A stretch of DNA of 64,000 nt from Cytophagales bacterium (GCA_013298025.1 JAAFJE010000003.1:124001-188000), one strand, 5' to 3'; counted from the first letter of the stretch, positions 45,116 through 55,183 are shown. Numbers and translations are program-made. The notes: generated from the letters alone by a model not told the origin.

Positions 45116-46425
45116 ACAATCCCATATTCTTCAATTTTACGGTAAAGCGTTGTGAGGCCAATGTGGAGGAGGCGGGCGGCTTCGGTTTTGTTGCCTTGGG
45201 TATATTGGAGTACTTTTTGGATATGTTGTTTTTCTACACTTTGTAAAGCAAACGACGCATGGCCTTGTGGTAGCGTATGGGCATATTGAATGGTATATGG
45301 CAATACTTGTGGCGTAAGTAAACCCTCGTCGGCTAAAATAATGGCACGCTCTAAACAGTTGCGTAATTCTCTGATATTGCCCGGCCAATCATACTGTTGC
45401 AGTTGTGTCCAGCAATCATCGCTTACTTGTGGTACGGGTAAATGAAAACGTTTGGCAAACGTTTGGAGAAAAGCTTGGGCAAGTAGTGGTATATCGCTTT
45501 TACGTTCTCGCAAAGGAGGCAAGGTAATAGGAAAGATGGCCAATCGGTAATATAAATCCGAACGAAAACGCCCTTGTGCCACTTCTTCGCTAAGGTCACG
45601 GTTGGTAGCGGCTACAATCCGTACTTGTACTTTTTGCAATTTGGTATCACCTACTTTGATAAAGCTACCCATTTCCAGTACACGTAAGAATTTGGCTTGT
45701 AAGTCGAGCGGCATTTCTCCTATTTCATCCAAAAACAATGTACCCAAATGTGCTTCTTCAAACAAGCCTTTTTTATCCTTGATAGCTCCGGTAAAAGCCC
45801 CAGCTTTATGCCCAAAAAGTTCAGACTCTAACAATTCTTTAGAAAACGCCGCACAGTTGAGGGCTACAAAAGGATGTTGTTGCCTGTCGGAAGCCTGATG
45901 TATCGCTTGGGCGAATACTTCCTTGCCTGTACCTGTTTCGCCCGTGAGCAGTACGGTCGTATCGGTTTTGGCTACTTTACGGGCTAAGGTAATGGCTGTT
46001 TGAATCGCTTTTGATTTACCTAATACTTGGGCAAAATCGGCAGTAGGAGGGAGGAGCGTTTGTTTATTTTCTATGACTTGGCTCAATAGAGGAATAATCT
46101 TCTCGTTGTCGTCGCCTTTTACCAAATAATCAACCGCTCCATATTTCATGGCTTTTACTCCATCTTGAATCGTGCCAAAGGCTGTCATCACAATTATTTC
46201 TATATGAGGGTATCGGCTTTTACATTGTTGGGTAAAATCGACCCCATTGCCATCGGGCAGTTTTACATCCGACAATACCACGTGTATAGGTTGTTGTTCG
46301 AGTAGTTTCCAAGCTGTTCTCAAATCGCCTGCTTCCCATACGTGGTACGACTCTAATTCGAGGATACGTTTGAGTAGAGTACGCAGGTTTTTTTCGTCGT
46401 CGATGAGTAAAACAGTTCCTTTCAT
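45112..46425 (-). CDS. Sigma-54-dependent response regulator (NtrC family)
   Basis: A 437-residue protein with three domains. The receiver (about 1-120) has DDEKN, phospho-acceptor Asp in VVLSDVKLPDGNG and Lys in DYLVKGDD. The AAA+ domain (about 140-375) has LTGETGTGKEVFAQA, the sigma-54 contact loop GAFTGA and LFLDEIGEMPLDLQ. A Fis-type helix-turn-helix ends the protein (NKTEAARLLHIGLTTLYRKI). All parts are intact. No histidine kinase is next to it. Confidence 0.95.
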   Translation of the reverse strand: MKGTVLLIDDEKNLRTLLKRILELESYHVWEAGDLRTAWKLLEQQPIHVVLSDVKLPDGNGVDFTQQCKSRYPHIEIIVMTAFGTIQDGVKAMKYGAVDYLVKGDDNEKIIPLLSQVIENKQTLLPPTADFAQVLGKSKAIQTAITLARKVAKTDTTVLLTGETGTGKEVFAQAIHQASDRQQHPFVALNCAAFSKELLESELFGHKAGAFTGAIKDKKGLFEEAHLGTLFLDEIGEMPLDLQAKFLRVLEMGSFIKVGDTKLQKVQVRIVAATNRDLSEEVAQGRFRSDLYYRLAIFPITLPPLRERKSDIPLLAQAFLQTFAKRFHLPVPQVSDDCWTQLQQYDWPGNIRELRNCLERAIILADEGLLTPQVLPYTIQYAHTLPQGHASFALQSVEKQHIQKVLQYTQGNKTEAARLLHIGLTTLYRKIEEYGIV

Positions 46426-46691
46426 GATAGCCTAGTGTTTTCAATTTGTATGCAATATACTGTTTGAGGGGCGTATGCTACAAATGAGCAAAGAAAAAGC
46501 CTGAAAAAAGTATTTGTTGGCATACACTAGGAAATACGTAGATTTTTATCGTAAATTGAGCAAAGGAAACATGGGGGATAAGGATGTAGCCTTGTGAATG
46601 AGAAGTTATAAAATAATGGTAAAGTGTAGATTAATAAATTGTGAATTAAGTGCAAACAGAGAAGAACAGACAAGCCAATATACCTACACAA

Positions 46692-47264
46692 ATGAATCTT
46701 ACCTTTGATATAACGAATGTACCTTACGGCATTTATCCTACTATACTCAACAACCAAATAAACATTGTAGTACATAACCGACAGCCCCATGCGATGCTAG
46801 TGGCAGGTATAGGAATGTTTGTTTTGTTCTTGATAGGCATATTTGTGTTGGTAAGCCTTTCTAGTACAGCATCAGCAAGCAGTTCAACAACTTTGCCTTT
46901 GATGCTCATGGGCTTAGTCTTATATTTGGTTGTATGTGTGCCTATCATTCAATATTTATGGGTTGAAATAGCCTTAGAAATTACGTCTAAAGGTGTATGT
47001 ATTAAAGAAGGCATAAGGGCATTGGGATGGGTGCGGGTGCATCGTTTCGATAGGACTACTGTACGGCTGATACAACAACAACACATCTCTACCATACACA
47101 AAGGTCATATCAGTACTCATCAACGAATTTTGGTAGAAGCCAATAGTCGGGTGATATTTGGTGCTAACTGTTCGGTTACACGTCAACTTTATCTTGTAGA
47201 AGCGTTGCAGTATTTTCATTATCAAGTACTTAGCACAGGAAAAATAAACTTCAAATCTTCTTGA
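46692..47264 (+). CDS. Two-TM membrane protein of unknown family
   Basis: From the ATG at 46692 this is 190 residues (MNLTFDITNVPYGIYPTILN); a GTG 14 codons upstream is less likely. Two membrane segments (MLVAGIGMFVLFLIGIFVLV and LMLMGLVLYLVVCVPIIQYL) precede a beta-rich domain (LEITSKGVCIKEGIRALGW) of PH-like appearance. No family is recognised. It stands alone between the response regulator and the desaturase. Confidence 0.6.
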   Translation: MNLTFDITNVPYGIYPTILNNQINIVVHNRQPHAMLVAGIGMFVLFLIGIFVLVSLSSTASASSSTTLPLMLMGLVLYLVVCVPIIQYLWVEIALEITSKGVCIKEGIRALGWVRVHRFDRTTVRLIQQQHISTIHKGHISTHQRILVEANSRVIFGANCSVTRQLYLVEALQYFHYQVLSTGKINFKSS

Positions 47265-47347
47265 GGTAAGTAAGCCCAAAAACTTGCGTATGGGTAAGGC
47301 ATAAAATTCAAAATTTTTAAGTATATTATTTAATTTTTCCTTTTATT

Positions 47348-48454
47348 ATGACAAATAAAACTAAGTTTTCTTCGGAAGCAAAAAGTCTGTTTTTTAGTGT
47401 GTTAAAGAAAAGAGTTGAAGCCTATTTTGTTCAAAATCAAATTTCTAAGTATGCCAATCGAACAATGGTTGTTAAAACCATTGTGATGCTTTCCTTGTAT
47501 ATAGTACCATTTATTGTGCTAGTGGTATGGCAGCCGAGCGGAGGCCTAAGTGCATTACTTTGGGTACTCATGGGTTTAGGCATTGCAGGTATTGGCATGA
47601 ACGTCATGCACGATGCCAATCATGGGGCGTATTCCAAGCGTGGGTGGATAAACAAATGGCTAGGGTATAGTATTTATTTGGCAGGCGGAGGCGTAGCCAA
47701 TTGGAAATGGCAGCACAATTTGCTTCACCATACTTATACCAATATTGTGCCTTTAGACGAAGATATTAAAGATAGGGTTGTGGTAAAATTATCGCCTCAT
47801 GGCAAATCAGTGGCTTTTCATCGTTTTCAATGGATTCATGCTTTTTTCTTTTATAGCTTCATGACTTTGTATTGGGTGCTTGCCAAAGACTTTGTACAAT
47901 ACGTGTCGTTTATCAAGATGGGCGTAAATACCCAAACCAAGGAACAAAACGGGGTATTTTTAGCAAAACTTATTTTACTTAAAGTGTTGTATATCGGCGT
48001 ATTGTGGGGCGTGCCGATGTATTGGGGAAACATGAGTTTTGGCGAAGTATTGGGAGGGTTTTTGCTTATGCACTTATCGGCAGGCTTGGTACTAACGCTT
48101 ACGTTTCAGTTGGCTCATAGTGTAGAAGGCACTACACACCCAACTATCAGTGAAGATAACACCATTGCCAAAGACTGGGCCATTCATCAGTTGGAAACAA
48201 CGGTTAATTTTGCTCCTAAAAATGTGTATTTATCTTGGTACATGGGCGGGCTCAACTTTCAGATAGAGCATCATTTGTTTCCTAAGATTTGTCATGTGCA
48301 TTATCCTGCCATTGCACCCATTGTACGACAAACAGCCGAAGAGTTTGGCTTAACTTATATGGAACATCCTTCTTTTGTAAAGGCATTGCAGTCGCATATT
48401 TCAATGCTCAAGCGTTTCGGCAATCTTCCTAGCCCAGAAGAGGCGATAGGTTAG
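47348..48454 (+). CDS. Acyl-lipid/acyl-CoA fatty acid desaturase
   Basis: A 368-residue membrane desaturase of the delta-5/delta-6 (FADS-like) type without a cytochrome b5 domain. Histidine boxes: HDANHG (about 93), HNLLHH (about 122) and QIEHH (about 303), the last with the Gln typical of front-end desaturases. Four hydrophobic segments are visible. Length is typical for bacterial linoleoyl-CoA desaturase-like proteins. The inverted repeat at 48465 follows and may terminate it. Confidence 0.93.
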   Translation: MTNKTKFSSEAKSLFFSVLKKRVEAYFVQNQISKYANRTMVVKTIVMLSLYIVPFIVLVVWQPSGGLSALLWVLMGLGIAGIGMNVMHDANHGAYSKRGWINKWLGYSIYLAGGGVANWKWQHNLLHHTYTNIVPLDEDIKDRVVVKLSPHGKSVAFHRFQWIHAFFFYSFMTLYWVLAKDFVQYVSFIKMGVNTQTKEQNGVFLAKLILLKVLYIGVLWGVPMYWGNMSFGEVLGGFLLMHLSAGLVLTLTFQLAHSVEGTTHPTISEDNTIAKDWAIHQLETTVNFAPKNVYLSWYMGGLNFQIEHHLFPKICHVHYPAIAPIVRQTAEEFGLTYMEHPSFVKALQSHISMLKRFGNLPSPEEAIG

Positions 48455-48464
48455 ATAGAGTTGT

Positions 48465-48640
48465 GGAATTGTGAGTTAGTGAGTTGTGAATTAGCGAGTT
48501 AGTGAGTTGTTAATTAGCGAGTTGTGACGAACCGTATTAACTAACATAGCGTATTTTTAATATAATTCATTAATTCACAACTCATTAACTCGCTAATTCA
48601 CAACTCGCTAACTCACAATTAACTAACTCACAATCCAATC
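48465..48640. repeat. Low-complexity inverted repeat between two convergent genes
   Basis: Left: repeated GTGAGTTAGTGAGTTGTG and AATTAGCGAGTT; right: TTCACAACTCATTAACTCGC and CTAACTCACAATT. The halves are reverse complements over much of their length. It lies between convergent stops and could act as a bidirectional terminator. Confidence 0.65.
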
Positions 48641-49065
48641 TATTGTTTCTTTACCTGTACGGCTTTGTCGCCTTTGCTTGAAGATTCGATGTAATATACT
48701 ACTTTGTCGCCTTCTTTGATGGGATGTTTGAGGGCTTCGGCATGGACAAAAAGGCGTTTTTGGGTTTTTGTATCGCTGATAAAGCCATACTTTTTCTGTG
48801 CATTATAAAACAAAACTACACCTTGGTGCAATACTTGATTGTCGGGATTTGTTGTTTTTTTCTCGGCAGCACTGGTAGTTTTAGGTTCGGGCTTCACTGT
48901 AGTGAGGTTGCCGTTTTCATCAACATAGACAAACATTTCCTCTAAAGCTTGCCCTTTTTTTGCATTAGTTTTGCGGGCTTCTTTTCGATCTTCCTTTTCC
49001 TGTAATTTTTTTCTTTTTTTCGATTCTCTTTCTTTTTTACCAGCCGTTATCTGCGAGTTGCTCAT
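48640..49065 (-). CDS. Cold-shock-domain protein with basic N-terminal tail
   Basis: A 141-residue protein. The first half is highly charged (KKERESKKRKKLQEKEDRK). The second is a cold-shock domain (about 78-141) with GVVLFYNAQKKYGFISD (RNP1-like KYGFI) and LFVHAEALKHPIKEGDKV (RNP2-like LFVH). It likely binds single-stranded RNA or DNA. Bacteroidota proteins of this design are common. It is a single gene. Confidence 0.88.
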   Translation of the reverse strand: MSNSQITAGKKERESKKRKKLQEKEDRKEARKTNAKKGQALEEMFVYVDENGNLTTVKPEPKTTSAAEKKTTNPDNQVLHQGVVLFYNAQKKYGFISDTKTQKRLFVHAEALKHPIKEGDKVVYYIESSSKGDKAVQVKKQ

Positions 49066-49363
49066 ACTTGATGGGGTTAAATGTTACGCTTTTATTTTTT
49101 AGTCGAAAAGACCAAAGCATTAACATAAAACGAACAGCACGACTTTAGATTAAATACTTGAGATAGTTTCTTCTTAAACAAATGTACGCATTATTATTGA
49201 GTAAAATGGTAAAAGCCTGTTAGAATTATTATCAGTTGTATGCTAGTGGAGGTTGAAACATTCCCCAATGCAACATTGACCCTCACGATGTTCCTAATAT
49301 AGGCTTAATATACATAATATAGCCATAATTATTTTATAAAGTACTATTGATTGCTGGGTAACA

Positions 49364-49391
49364 TTGCGGTTAAAGTGTAGTTCTATTTTTG
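49364..49391 (+). promoter_or_regulatory. Promoter of the TonB receptor operon
   Basis: TTG at 49364-49366 and TATTTTTG at 49384-49391 (TAnnTTTG) are 17 bases apart, close to the Bacteroidota spacing, and lie 55 bases before the ATG. Confidence 0.6.
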
Positions 49392-49445
49392 TGCCAACAT
49401 AATTAACTACGTACAAAAAGGCATTGCCTTTTAAAAAAATCCAAT

Positions 49446-52274
49446 ATGAGGCATAAAATTTTATTTACTGCAATTGTATTTTTCACATCTCTCAGCATCT
49501 CCTTAGCCCAACAAGTGGGCACAATTCGAGGGACAATCAAAGATGCTACTTCAAAGGAAGATTTAGTAGGAGCAACCGTTATCATAGAAGGACAAAACCG
49601 TGGGGCATCAGCCGACATCAACGGATTCTTCTCGCTCAACCGTATTCCTGTAGGAACATATACCTTAAAAGTATCTTTCGTAGGTTACACAACTAAAACC
49701 ATTGAGAAAGTACAGGTATTTGCCGACAAAGTAACCGAACTCAACGTATTGATAGCAGAAGAGCAATCGACACTCAATGAAGTACGAGTAGTAGGGCAGA
49801 AGCTTACCAATACCGAAATCTCGGTAATTTCCGAAATCAAGGCGGCTCAACAAATCGTCAGTGGTATTTCGGCAGCACAAATCAGCAAAACCCTCGACCG
49901 CAACGCTGCCGAAGTAGTGAAGCGTGTACCAGGGGTTACGATTTTTGGAGATAGATTTATCAATATCCGTGGTTTGAACGAACGCTACAACAGCGTTATG
50001 CTCAATAATACTTTTACGCCAAGTATGGAAACAGATGTACGTTCGTTTTCGTTCGACATCATTCCTTCTAACCAAATCGACCGTATTTTGGTATTCAAAA
50101 GCCCTGCGGCAGAATTGCCCGGTGAGTTTGCGGGGGGGGTAGTAAAAATTTATACCAAAAGTATTCCTGAGCAAAACAGTATTACACTAGATTATAGCAC
50201 AGCTTACAGAGAAGGTACAACCAATCAGACATTTTATGCTCCTCAGCATGGTAGCAACTATTGGACAGGCTTTAACGATGGCTATAGCGACCTACCTAAA
50301 TATTTTCCAGCTACACGTCAAGAATTGATTTCATCTAGTCCTGACCGTCTGACACAAATTGGACAATCGTTACGTAACAACTGGACACCTGAAAAATCGA
50401 CAGCCTTACCAGACCAACGTTTGACTCTCACAGGAGCATTTAAAATTGATGGAGCAAAGCTTAAAATTGGTAATATCACAGCCATCAACTACTCAAATAC
50501 TCGTACAACCTTCCAAATGAGTCGCAACGACTATGGCTATAGTACCATTGCTACTTCTGGCAAAGCAGACGAAGTATTTAACTTCAACGACGTACAATAC
50601 AGCAACGCCATTCGTTTGGGTGCAATGCACAACTGGGCAGTGCGTTTCAACGAAAATCATATCATTGAGTTTAAAAACCTGTATAACCAACTAAGCAACG
50701 CTCAATACGTTGACAGGGTAGGTTTTGATAATGGTAGAATGTGGAATATTCGCTCATTCGACCAAGTGTATAGAGGGATTTACACAGGGCAATTGGTGGG
50801 TCGTCATGATTTCAACAATAAAAATACCAAACTCGATTGGGTAATTGGTTACAACCAATCGTTCCGTGACCAACCCGACTACAAGCGTTTTCGTTATGAC
50901 GTAACGGCAGGCAATACACCGATTTTATTAGTACCACAAGGACAAGCCCAAACATCGAACTTAGGACGTACCAATATCACGATGGACGAACACGCTTGGA
51001 CAGGCGGGCTGAACCTTATTCAAAAACTTGTGCTACACAAAGCCGCCAAGGCAGAAGATAACCGTGAGCTAGAACTCAAGGCGGGTTTATTTTATGAAGA
51101 TAAAACCAGAAATTTCAAGGCTCGCAACTTTGGTTATGTACAAGCCAACAGTGCGTTGTTTAACATAGGAGCGTTACCCATTGAGCAAATCTTTGCACCA
51201 GCCAATATCAACAATACAAACGGGGTGAAAATAGATGAGCAAACCAATCCGAACGATTCATATACTGCCCACAACACTCTGTATGCGGCTTATGTATCGG
51301 GTAACTATTCTTTCTCGAAAAAATTCAACGTCATTGCTGGTGTAAGAGTGGAAAACAACGCACAAAAACTTAACAGCTTCGACTTGGTGGGCAATCCGTT
51401 GAACTACAATAATACCAAGACGAATATTTTGCCATCGGTAAACATGACCTATAATTTCTCTGAAAAAGCATTGTTGCGTTTAGCTTATGGCCAAACCATC
51501 AACCGTCCAGAATTTAGAGAAATTGCTCCATTCTCTTTCTACGATTTTGTAAACAACCGTAATATTTCGGGTAATTCAAAGTTGAAAAATGCTGAAATCC
51601 AAAACGTAGATTTCCGTTATGAATATTATCCTACACCAGCCGAAGTCGTGAGTATCGCAGCTTTTTATAAGTTTTTCAAAAATCCTATCGAAGTGGTGTT
51701 TGCTAGTGGCTCAAACCCTAACCTTGATTTCGACAACGCCGAAAGTGCTTACAGTACAGGGGTAGAATTTGAAGTAAGAAAATCGCTCGAACCTCTTACC
51801 AAATCGGCTTTATTACAAAAAATCAATTTGGTGTTCAATGCAGCCTTCATTTATAGCCGTGTAAAACTGAATAGTACGATTGCTTCAACGCAATCTGACA
51901 ATAGACCTTTGCAAGGGCAATCGCCATACATCATCAATGCAGGTATCAATTATAACGATACCAAGAAAAACCTACAAATCAACTTGCTTTACAACATCAT
52001 TGGTCGTCGTATCTATGCTGTAGGAAACAACTATGGCTATGCGTATCCAGACTGGTACGAAATGCCACGCAATGTGTTAGACCTTACCTTCTCTAAAGGC
52101 ATAGGCAAAAAGTTCTTGTTGAAAGGAGGCGTAACCGACTTGCTTAATCAGCAAAACATCATTTTGCAAGATGGCAATCAAGACCAAGTATTTGATAAAT
52201 CGAAAGACCAAATCATACAATCGTATCGTCCCGGACGTGTGGTGTCGTTGGGCGTAGCTTATACCATCAAATAA
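49446..52274 (+). CDS. TonB-dependent outer membrane receptor
   Basis: A 942-residue receptor. A signal peptide (MRHKILFTAIVFFTSLSISL) is followed by a carboxypeptidase-regulatory-like domain (GTIRGTIKDATSKEDLVGAT, residues about 24-110). The plug (about 130-240) contains AAEVVKRVPGVTIFGDRFIN and IRGLNERYNSVMLN. The remainder is a 22-strand-type beta-barrel ending GRVVSLGVAYTIK. It is not a SusC-type protein by the plug. It starts an operon with a surface lipoprotein; the substrate is unknown. Confidence 0.93.
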   Translation: MRHKILFTAIVFFTSLSISLAQQVGTIRGTIKDATSKEDLVGATVIIEGQNRGASADINGFFSLNRIPVGTYTLKVSFVGYTTKTIEKVQVFADKVTELNVLIAEEQSTLNEVRVVGQKLTNTEISVISEIKAAQQIVSGISAAQISKTLDRNAAEVVKRVPGVTIFGDRFINIRGLNERYNSVMLNNTFTPSMETDVRSFSFDIIPSNQIDRILVFKSPAAELPGEFAGGVVKIYTKSIPEQNSITLDYSTAYREGTTNQTFYAPQHGSNYWTGFNDGYSDLPKYFPATRQELISSSPDRLTQIGQSLRNNWTPEKSTALPDQRLTLTGAFKIDGAKLKIGNITAINYSNTRTTFQMSRNDYGYSTIATSGKADEVFNFNDVQYSNAIRLGAMHNWAVRFNENHIIEFKNLYNQLSNAQYVDRVGFDNGRMWNIRSFDQVYRGIYTGQLVGRHDFNNKNTKLDWVIGYNQSFRDQPDYKRFRYDVTAGNTPILLVPQGQAQTSNLGRTNITMDEHAWTGGLNLIQKLVLHKAAKAEDNRELELKAGLFYEDKTRNFKARNFGYVQANSALFNIGALPIEQIFAPANINNTNGVKIDEQTNPNDSYTAHNTLYAAYVSGNYSFSKKFNVIAGVRVENNAQKLNSFDLVGNPLNYNNTKTNILPSVNMTYNFSEKALLRLAYGQTINRPEFREIAPFSFYDFVNNRNISGNSKLKNAEIQNVDFRYEYYPTPAEVVSIAAFYKFFKNPIEVVFASGSNPNLDFDNAESAYSTGVEFEVRKSLEPLTKSALLQKINLVFNAAFIYSRVKLNSTIASTQSDNRPLQGQSPYIINAGINYNDTKKNLQINLLYNIIGRRIYAVGNNYGYAYPDWYEMPRNVLDLTFSKGIGKKFLLKGGVTDLLNQQNIILQDGNQDQVFDKSKDQIIQSYRPGRVVSLGVAYTIK

Positions 52275-52311
52275 ATCATAGTACAATCACAACTTTTACT
52301 CACAATTTACC

Positions 52312-54075
52312 ATGCAACTATTCAAACACAATTCCTTGAAATTCATTGCCCTGTTGTTATCAATGGCGGTGTTGTTCAATGCTTGTAAGAAAGATGAAGA
52401 AATCGGGCCAGCTCCAACTTTATCGGTTACATCAACCAACTTGGCAGGAACACCAAGTACAACTGTACAATTGAAGGCGACAATCAACGCCCCCGAAGGT
52501 ATCAAAACTATCACTGTATTGAAAAACGGGGCGGCATTTGATAGCAAGACTTTAGCTGGTGAAAAAACATACGATTATACCAAAGATTATGTTATCGACA
52601 ACTTGGCAGCTAACACGGTTGTAAACTTTACTATTTTGGTAACAGATAACAAAAATCAAACATCTGCTGTTACAACTATCCCTGTAACGATCACAGCAGT
52701 ACCGCCTAAAACCATCGTTACGGTAAGTGGTACAATTGAAGGAAACGTAACTTGGGATGCCAACAAAATCTATAAATTGGTAGGCTTTGTACGTGTAGGT
52801 GAAGAAACTACATTCGGAAGTATCACTAAAACAGGAACATTAACTATCCCAGCAGGTACAGTAATCATCGGCGACCGTGCTACAAAAGGGGCTTTAATTG
52901 TTCAACGTGGTAGCAAATTGATTGCCCAAGGTACAGCCACAAACCCTATCGTGTTTACATCTGAACGTAACGTAGGTGAGCGTGAAGCTGGCGACTGGGG
53001 CGGTCTTATCATTTGTGGTAAAGCTCCTAACAACTTGCCTGATACCCAAACAGACCGTCAGTTGGAAGGTGGCTATGGAGGATTCCACGGAGGCACAGAT
53101 GCAGCCGACAACTCAGGTGTGTTGAAGTATGTTCGTCTTGAGTATGCAGGTATTCCAATCAACCCTAACCAAGAAGTAAACGCTCTTACAATGGGTTCGG
53201 TAGGTTCGGGTACAACTATCGACTACGTACAAGCTTCTTATGGCTTAGATGACTCTTTCGAGTGGTTTGGTGGTACAGTAAACTGCAAGCACTTGATTGC
53301 CTACAAAGGATTGGATGATGATTTCGATACAGACAATGGTTTCTCTGGTTATGTACAATACGGTATTGGTATCCGTGGTACTACCCAAGCTGACCAATCG
53401 GGTTCTAACGGTTTTGAGTGCGACAACGATGCAAACGGTTCTAGCAATACGCCATTTACTTCGGCTATTTTCGCCAATATGTCTATCATTGGAGCAAAAG
53501 GTGCGGCTGAAACTTCTATCAGTACATTATTCCAAAATGGTGCACAGCTTCGTCGTAACAACAAACAAAAGCTTTACAATGTATTTATCACAGGTTATCC
53601 TTACGGCGTATATATTGATAGCCAAAGAGGAGATGCCAAAGGTAATGCTGCCAAAGGCGACATCGTATTGCAAAACGTAGTATTGGCAGGTATTGCTAAC
53701 TGGGGAACAAACAACTGGGGACTTGGTGCTGCAACCAACCCAAGAGGTTATCCTGTTTCAGACAGCGAGCAGTCAACAGCAGCTCCTGCTATCTTGATTG
53801 GCACACAAACGCCAACAGATTGGTTTAAGGCTCAAACAGGCAACAAAGTATTGTCTGATTATACCAAAACTGGTATCAGCACAACGTTGTGGTCAACGGG
53901 TCGTCCTACCTTTACCTTAACGGCTGGTACAACCGAATCGTTGATTGGCTACAACTTGCCAACAACATTGCCAGCATTCTTTGATAAAACAGATTATGTA
54001 GGTGCATTCAAAGATACAGACTGGACTTCGGGCTGGGCTGAATTTACACCACAATCTATCGTATATATCAAGTAA
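52312..54075 (+). CDS. Large surface lipoprotein with Ig-like and beta-helix-like parts
   Basis: A 587-residue lipoprotein (signal peptide MQLFKHNSLKFIALLLSMAVLFNAC). After an Ig-like N-terminal domain (about 40-130) comes a beta-helix-like region with GTLTIPAGTVIIGDRATKGA, then NPIVFTSERNVGEREAGDWG and EYAGIPINPNQEVNALTMGS. Such proteins occur next to TonB receptors in Bacteroidota and probably capture ligand at the surface. It starts 37 bases after the receptor stop. A strong terminator follows, so these two form the core unit. Confidence 0.78.
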   Translation: MQLFKHNSLKFIALLLSMAVLFNACKKDEEIGPAPTLSVTSTNLAGTPSTTVQLKATINAPEGIKTITVLKNGAAFDSKTLAGEKTYDYTKDYVIDNLAANTVVNFTILVTDNKNQTSAVTTIPVTITAVPPKTIVTVSGTIEGNVTWDANKIYKLVGFVRVGEETTFGSITKTGTLTIPAGTVIIGDRATKGALIVQRGSKLIAQGTATNPIVFTSERNVGEREAGDWGGLIICGKAPNNLPDTQTDRQLEGGYGGFHGGTDAADNSGVLKYVRLEYAGIPINPNQEVNALTMGSVGSGTTIDYVQASYGLDDSFEWFGGTVNCKHLIAYKGLDDDFDTDNGFSGYVQYGIGIRGTTQADQSGSNGFECDNDANGSSNTPFTSAIFANMSIIGAKGAAETSISTLFQNGAQLRRNNKQKLYNVFITGYPYGVYIDSQRGDAKGNAAKGDIVLQNVVLAGIANWGTNNWGLGAATNPRGYPVSDSEQSTAAPAILIGTQTPTDWFKAQTGNKVLSDYTKTGISTTLWSTGRPTFTLTAGTTESLIGYNLPTTLPAFFDKTDYVGAFKDTDWTSGWAEFTPQSIVYIK

Positions 54076-54084
54076 TTACGAGTT

Positions 54085-54114
54085 GGTATTAGGCAAGAAG
54101 TCTTGCCTAATACC
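54085..54114 (+). terminator. Rho-independent terminator after the surface lipoprotein
   Basis: Perfect 14-base arms (GGTATTAGGCAAGA and TCTTGCCTAATACC), two-base loop, followed by TTTTTATTTCTTTT. Confidence 0.92.
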
Positions 54115-54140
54115 TTTTTATTTCTTTTAACTTTACCAAT

Positions 54141-54695
54141 ATGAAACGTATCATTGCATTTGCCTTTCTGATTTTAAGCTTTACTCAATGCACCAATTCC
54201 AAAGACCCCCTGCACTATTTTTCAGAAGCCGAGCGTGATAGCCTGCTTGCCGACATCATTACCTATGTATATGTGCCTGCTCCAAATGCCAATAATCAAA
54301 CCAAATTCAAGGCTGATTTTAGGGCATTTTATGTAAAACAATTACCCAGTTTTTATTTGCAAAACTATGTTGAAAAAGACGGAATCAGTTATTTTTTTAT
54401 GATACGTCCTGTTGGGGCTAGTGCTCTGTATCGCAGAGGCGTACTAGGAAAAATGCAATTAGACCCCAAAAACCACCGCATTATTAGCTTTGAAGAAATA
54501 GCCAATACGCCTCACTTGCCCGAAGAAGTGGTACGAGAACGAGGTAAGTTTTTGTTCAATAAATTAGTTCAAGAAGGAAATTTAGATGGCTATTTAGCCA
54601 TGAAACAATACATTGAGTGGCCCGATGCCTCGCTCAAATACGATAAAAAGACCCATACGTGGGTCAATCCTCAAGCCCTTTCTCTCTTACCTTAA
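54141..54695 (+). CDS. Small lipoprotein of unknown function
   Basis: A 184-residue protein with a lipoprotein signal (MKRIIAFAFLILSFTQC). The mature part starts DPLHYFSEAERDSLLADIIT and contains YFFMIRPVGASALYRRGVLG. No family is recognised. Although a terminator separates it from the upstream lipoprotein, read-through or a weak promoter at 54115-54140 could link them, because the order TonB receptor, lipoprotein, this protein and cytochrome is compact. Confidence 0.7.
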   Translation: MKRIIAFAFLILSFTQCTNSKDPLHYFSEAERDSLLADIITYVYVPAPNANNQTKFKADFRAFYVKQLPSFYLQNYVEKDGISYFFMIRPVGASALYRRGVLGKMQLDPKNHRIISFEEIANTPHLPEEVVRERGKFLFNKLVQEGNLDGYLAMKQYIEWPDASLKYDKKTHTWVNPQALSLLP

Positions 54696-54829
54696 ATTAA
54701 ATAACCGTCTTGTATTTTCTCCTGCCTCGGCGGGAGAAAGTCCAAATGGATTTTCATATTGGTGCAAATAGCAAATACCATGATGTATCGTCATGGTATT
54801 TCTGTTGTACCGCTTACGTTAACGTTCCC

Positions 54830-55183
54830 ATGAATAAACGCAACTTATGGTTAATGCTATCGCTAGGATGTATGCTGGCGTGCCAGAAAGAAAATGTAGC
54901 ATCGTCAGACCCTTGTCAGGCAACAGAAATTAGCTTTAGCCAGCATTTGTACCCTTTGTTGCAGCAAAAATGCCTTTCTTGTCATAGCAACCTGATTCAT
55001 GATGGAGGTGTTAGCCTAGAAAATTACCAAGCTGTAGTAGCCTCTGCACAAGTAGGAGAGCTTTACGATGCTGTAGTAGAAGTAAATGGATTGCCCCCCA
55101 AAATGCCCAAAGGAGGAAAATTAAATGCTTGTGAAGTGGGTATTATTGAAAAATGGATAAAACAAGGGATGAAAAATAATTGA
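54830..55183 (+). CDS. Lipid-anchored c-type cytochrome
   Basis: From the ATG at 54830 this is 117 residues with a lipoprotein signal (MNKRNLWLMLSLGCMLAC); the 40-codon upstream extension is rejected. A single haem-binding motif, CLSCH, is at about residue 51, in LYPLLQQKCLSCHSN. A later GLPPKMPKGGKLNACEV contains the axial Met candidate. It resembles small periplasmic cytochrome c domains often found as planctomycete-type or DUF-type haem lipoproteins. Confidence 0.82.
   Translation: MNKRNLWLMLSLGCMLACQKENVASSDPCQATEISFSQHLYPLLQQKCLSCHSNLIHDGGVSLENYQAVVASAQVGELYDAVVEVNGLPPKMPKGGKLNACEVGIIEKWIKQGMKNN

Noticed and set aside
46527-46790. 87-codon minus-strand frame
   Set aside because: It overlaps the better supported membrane protein on the plus strand and has poor composition.
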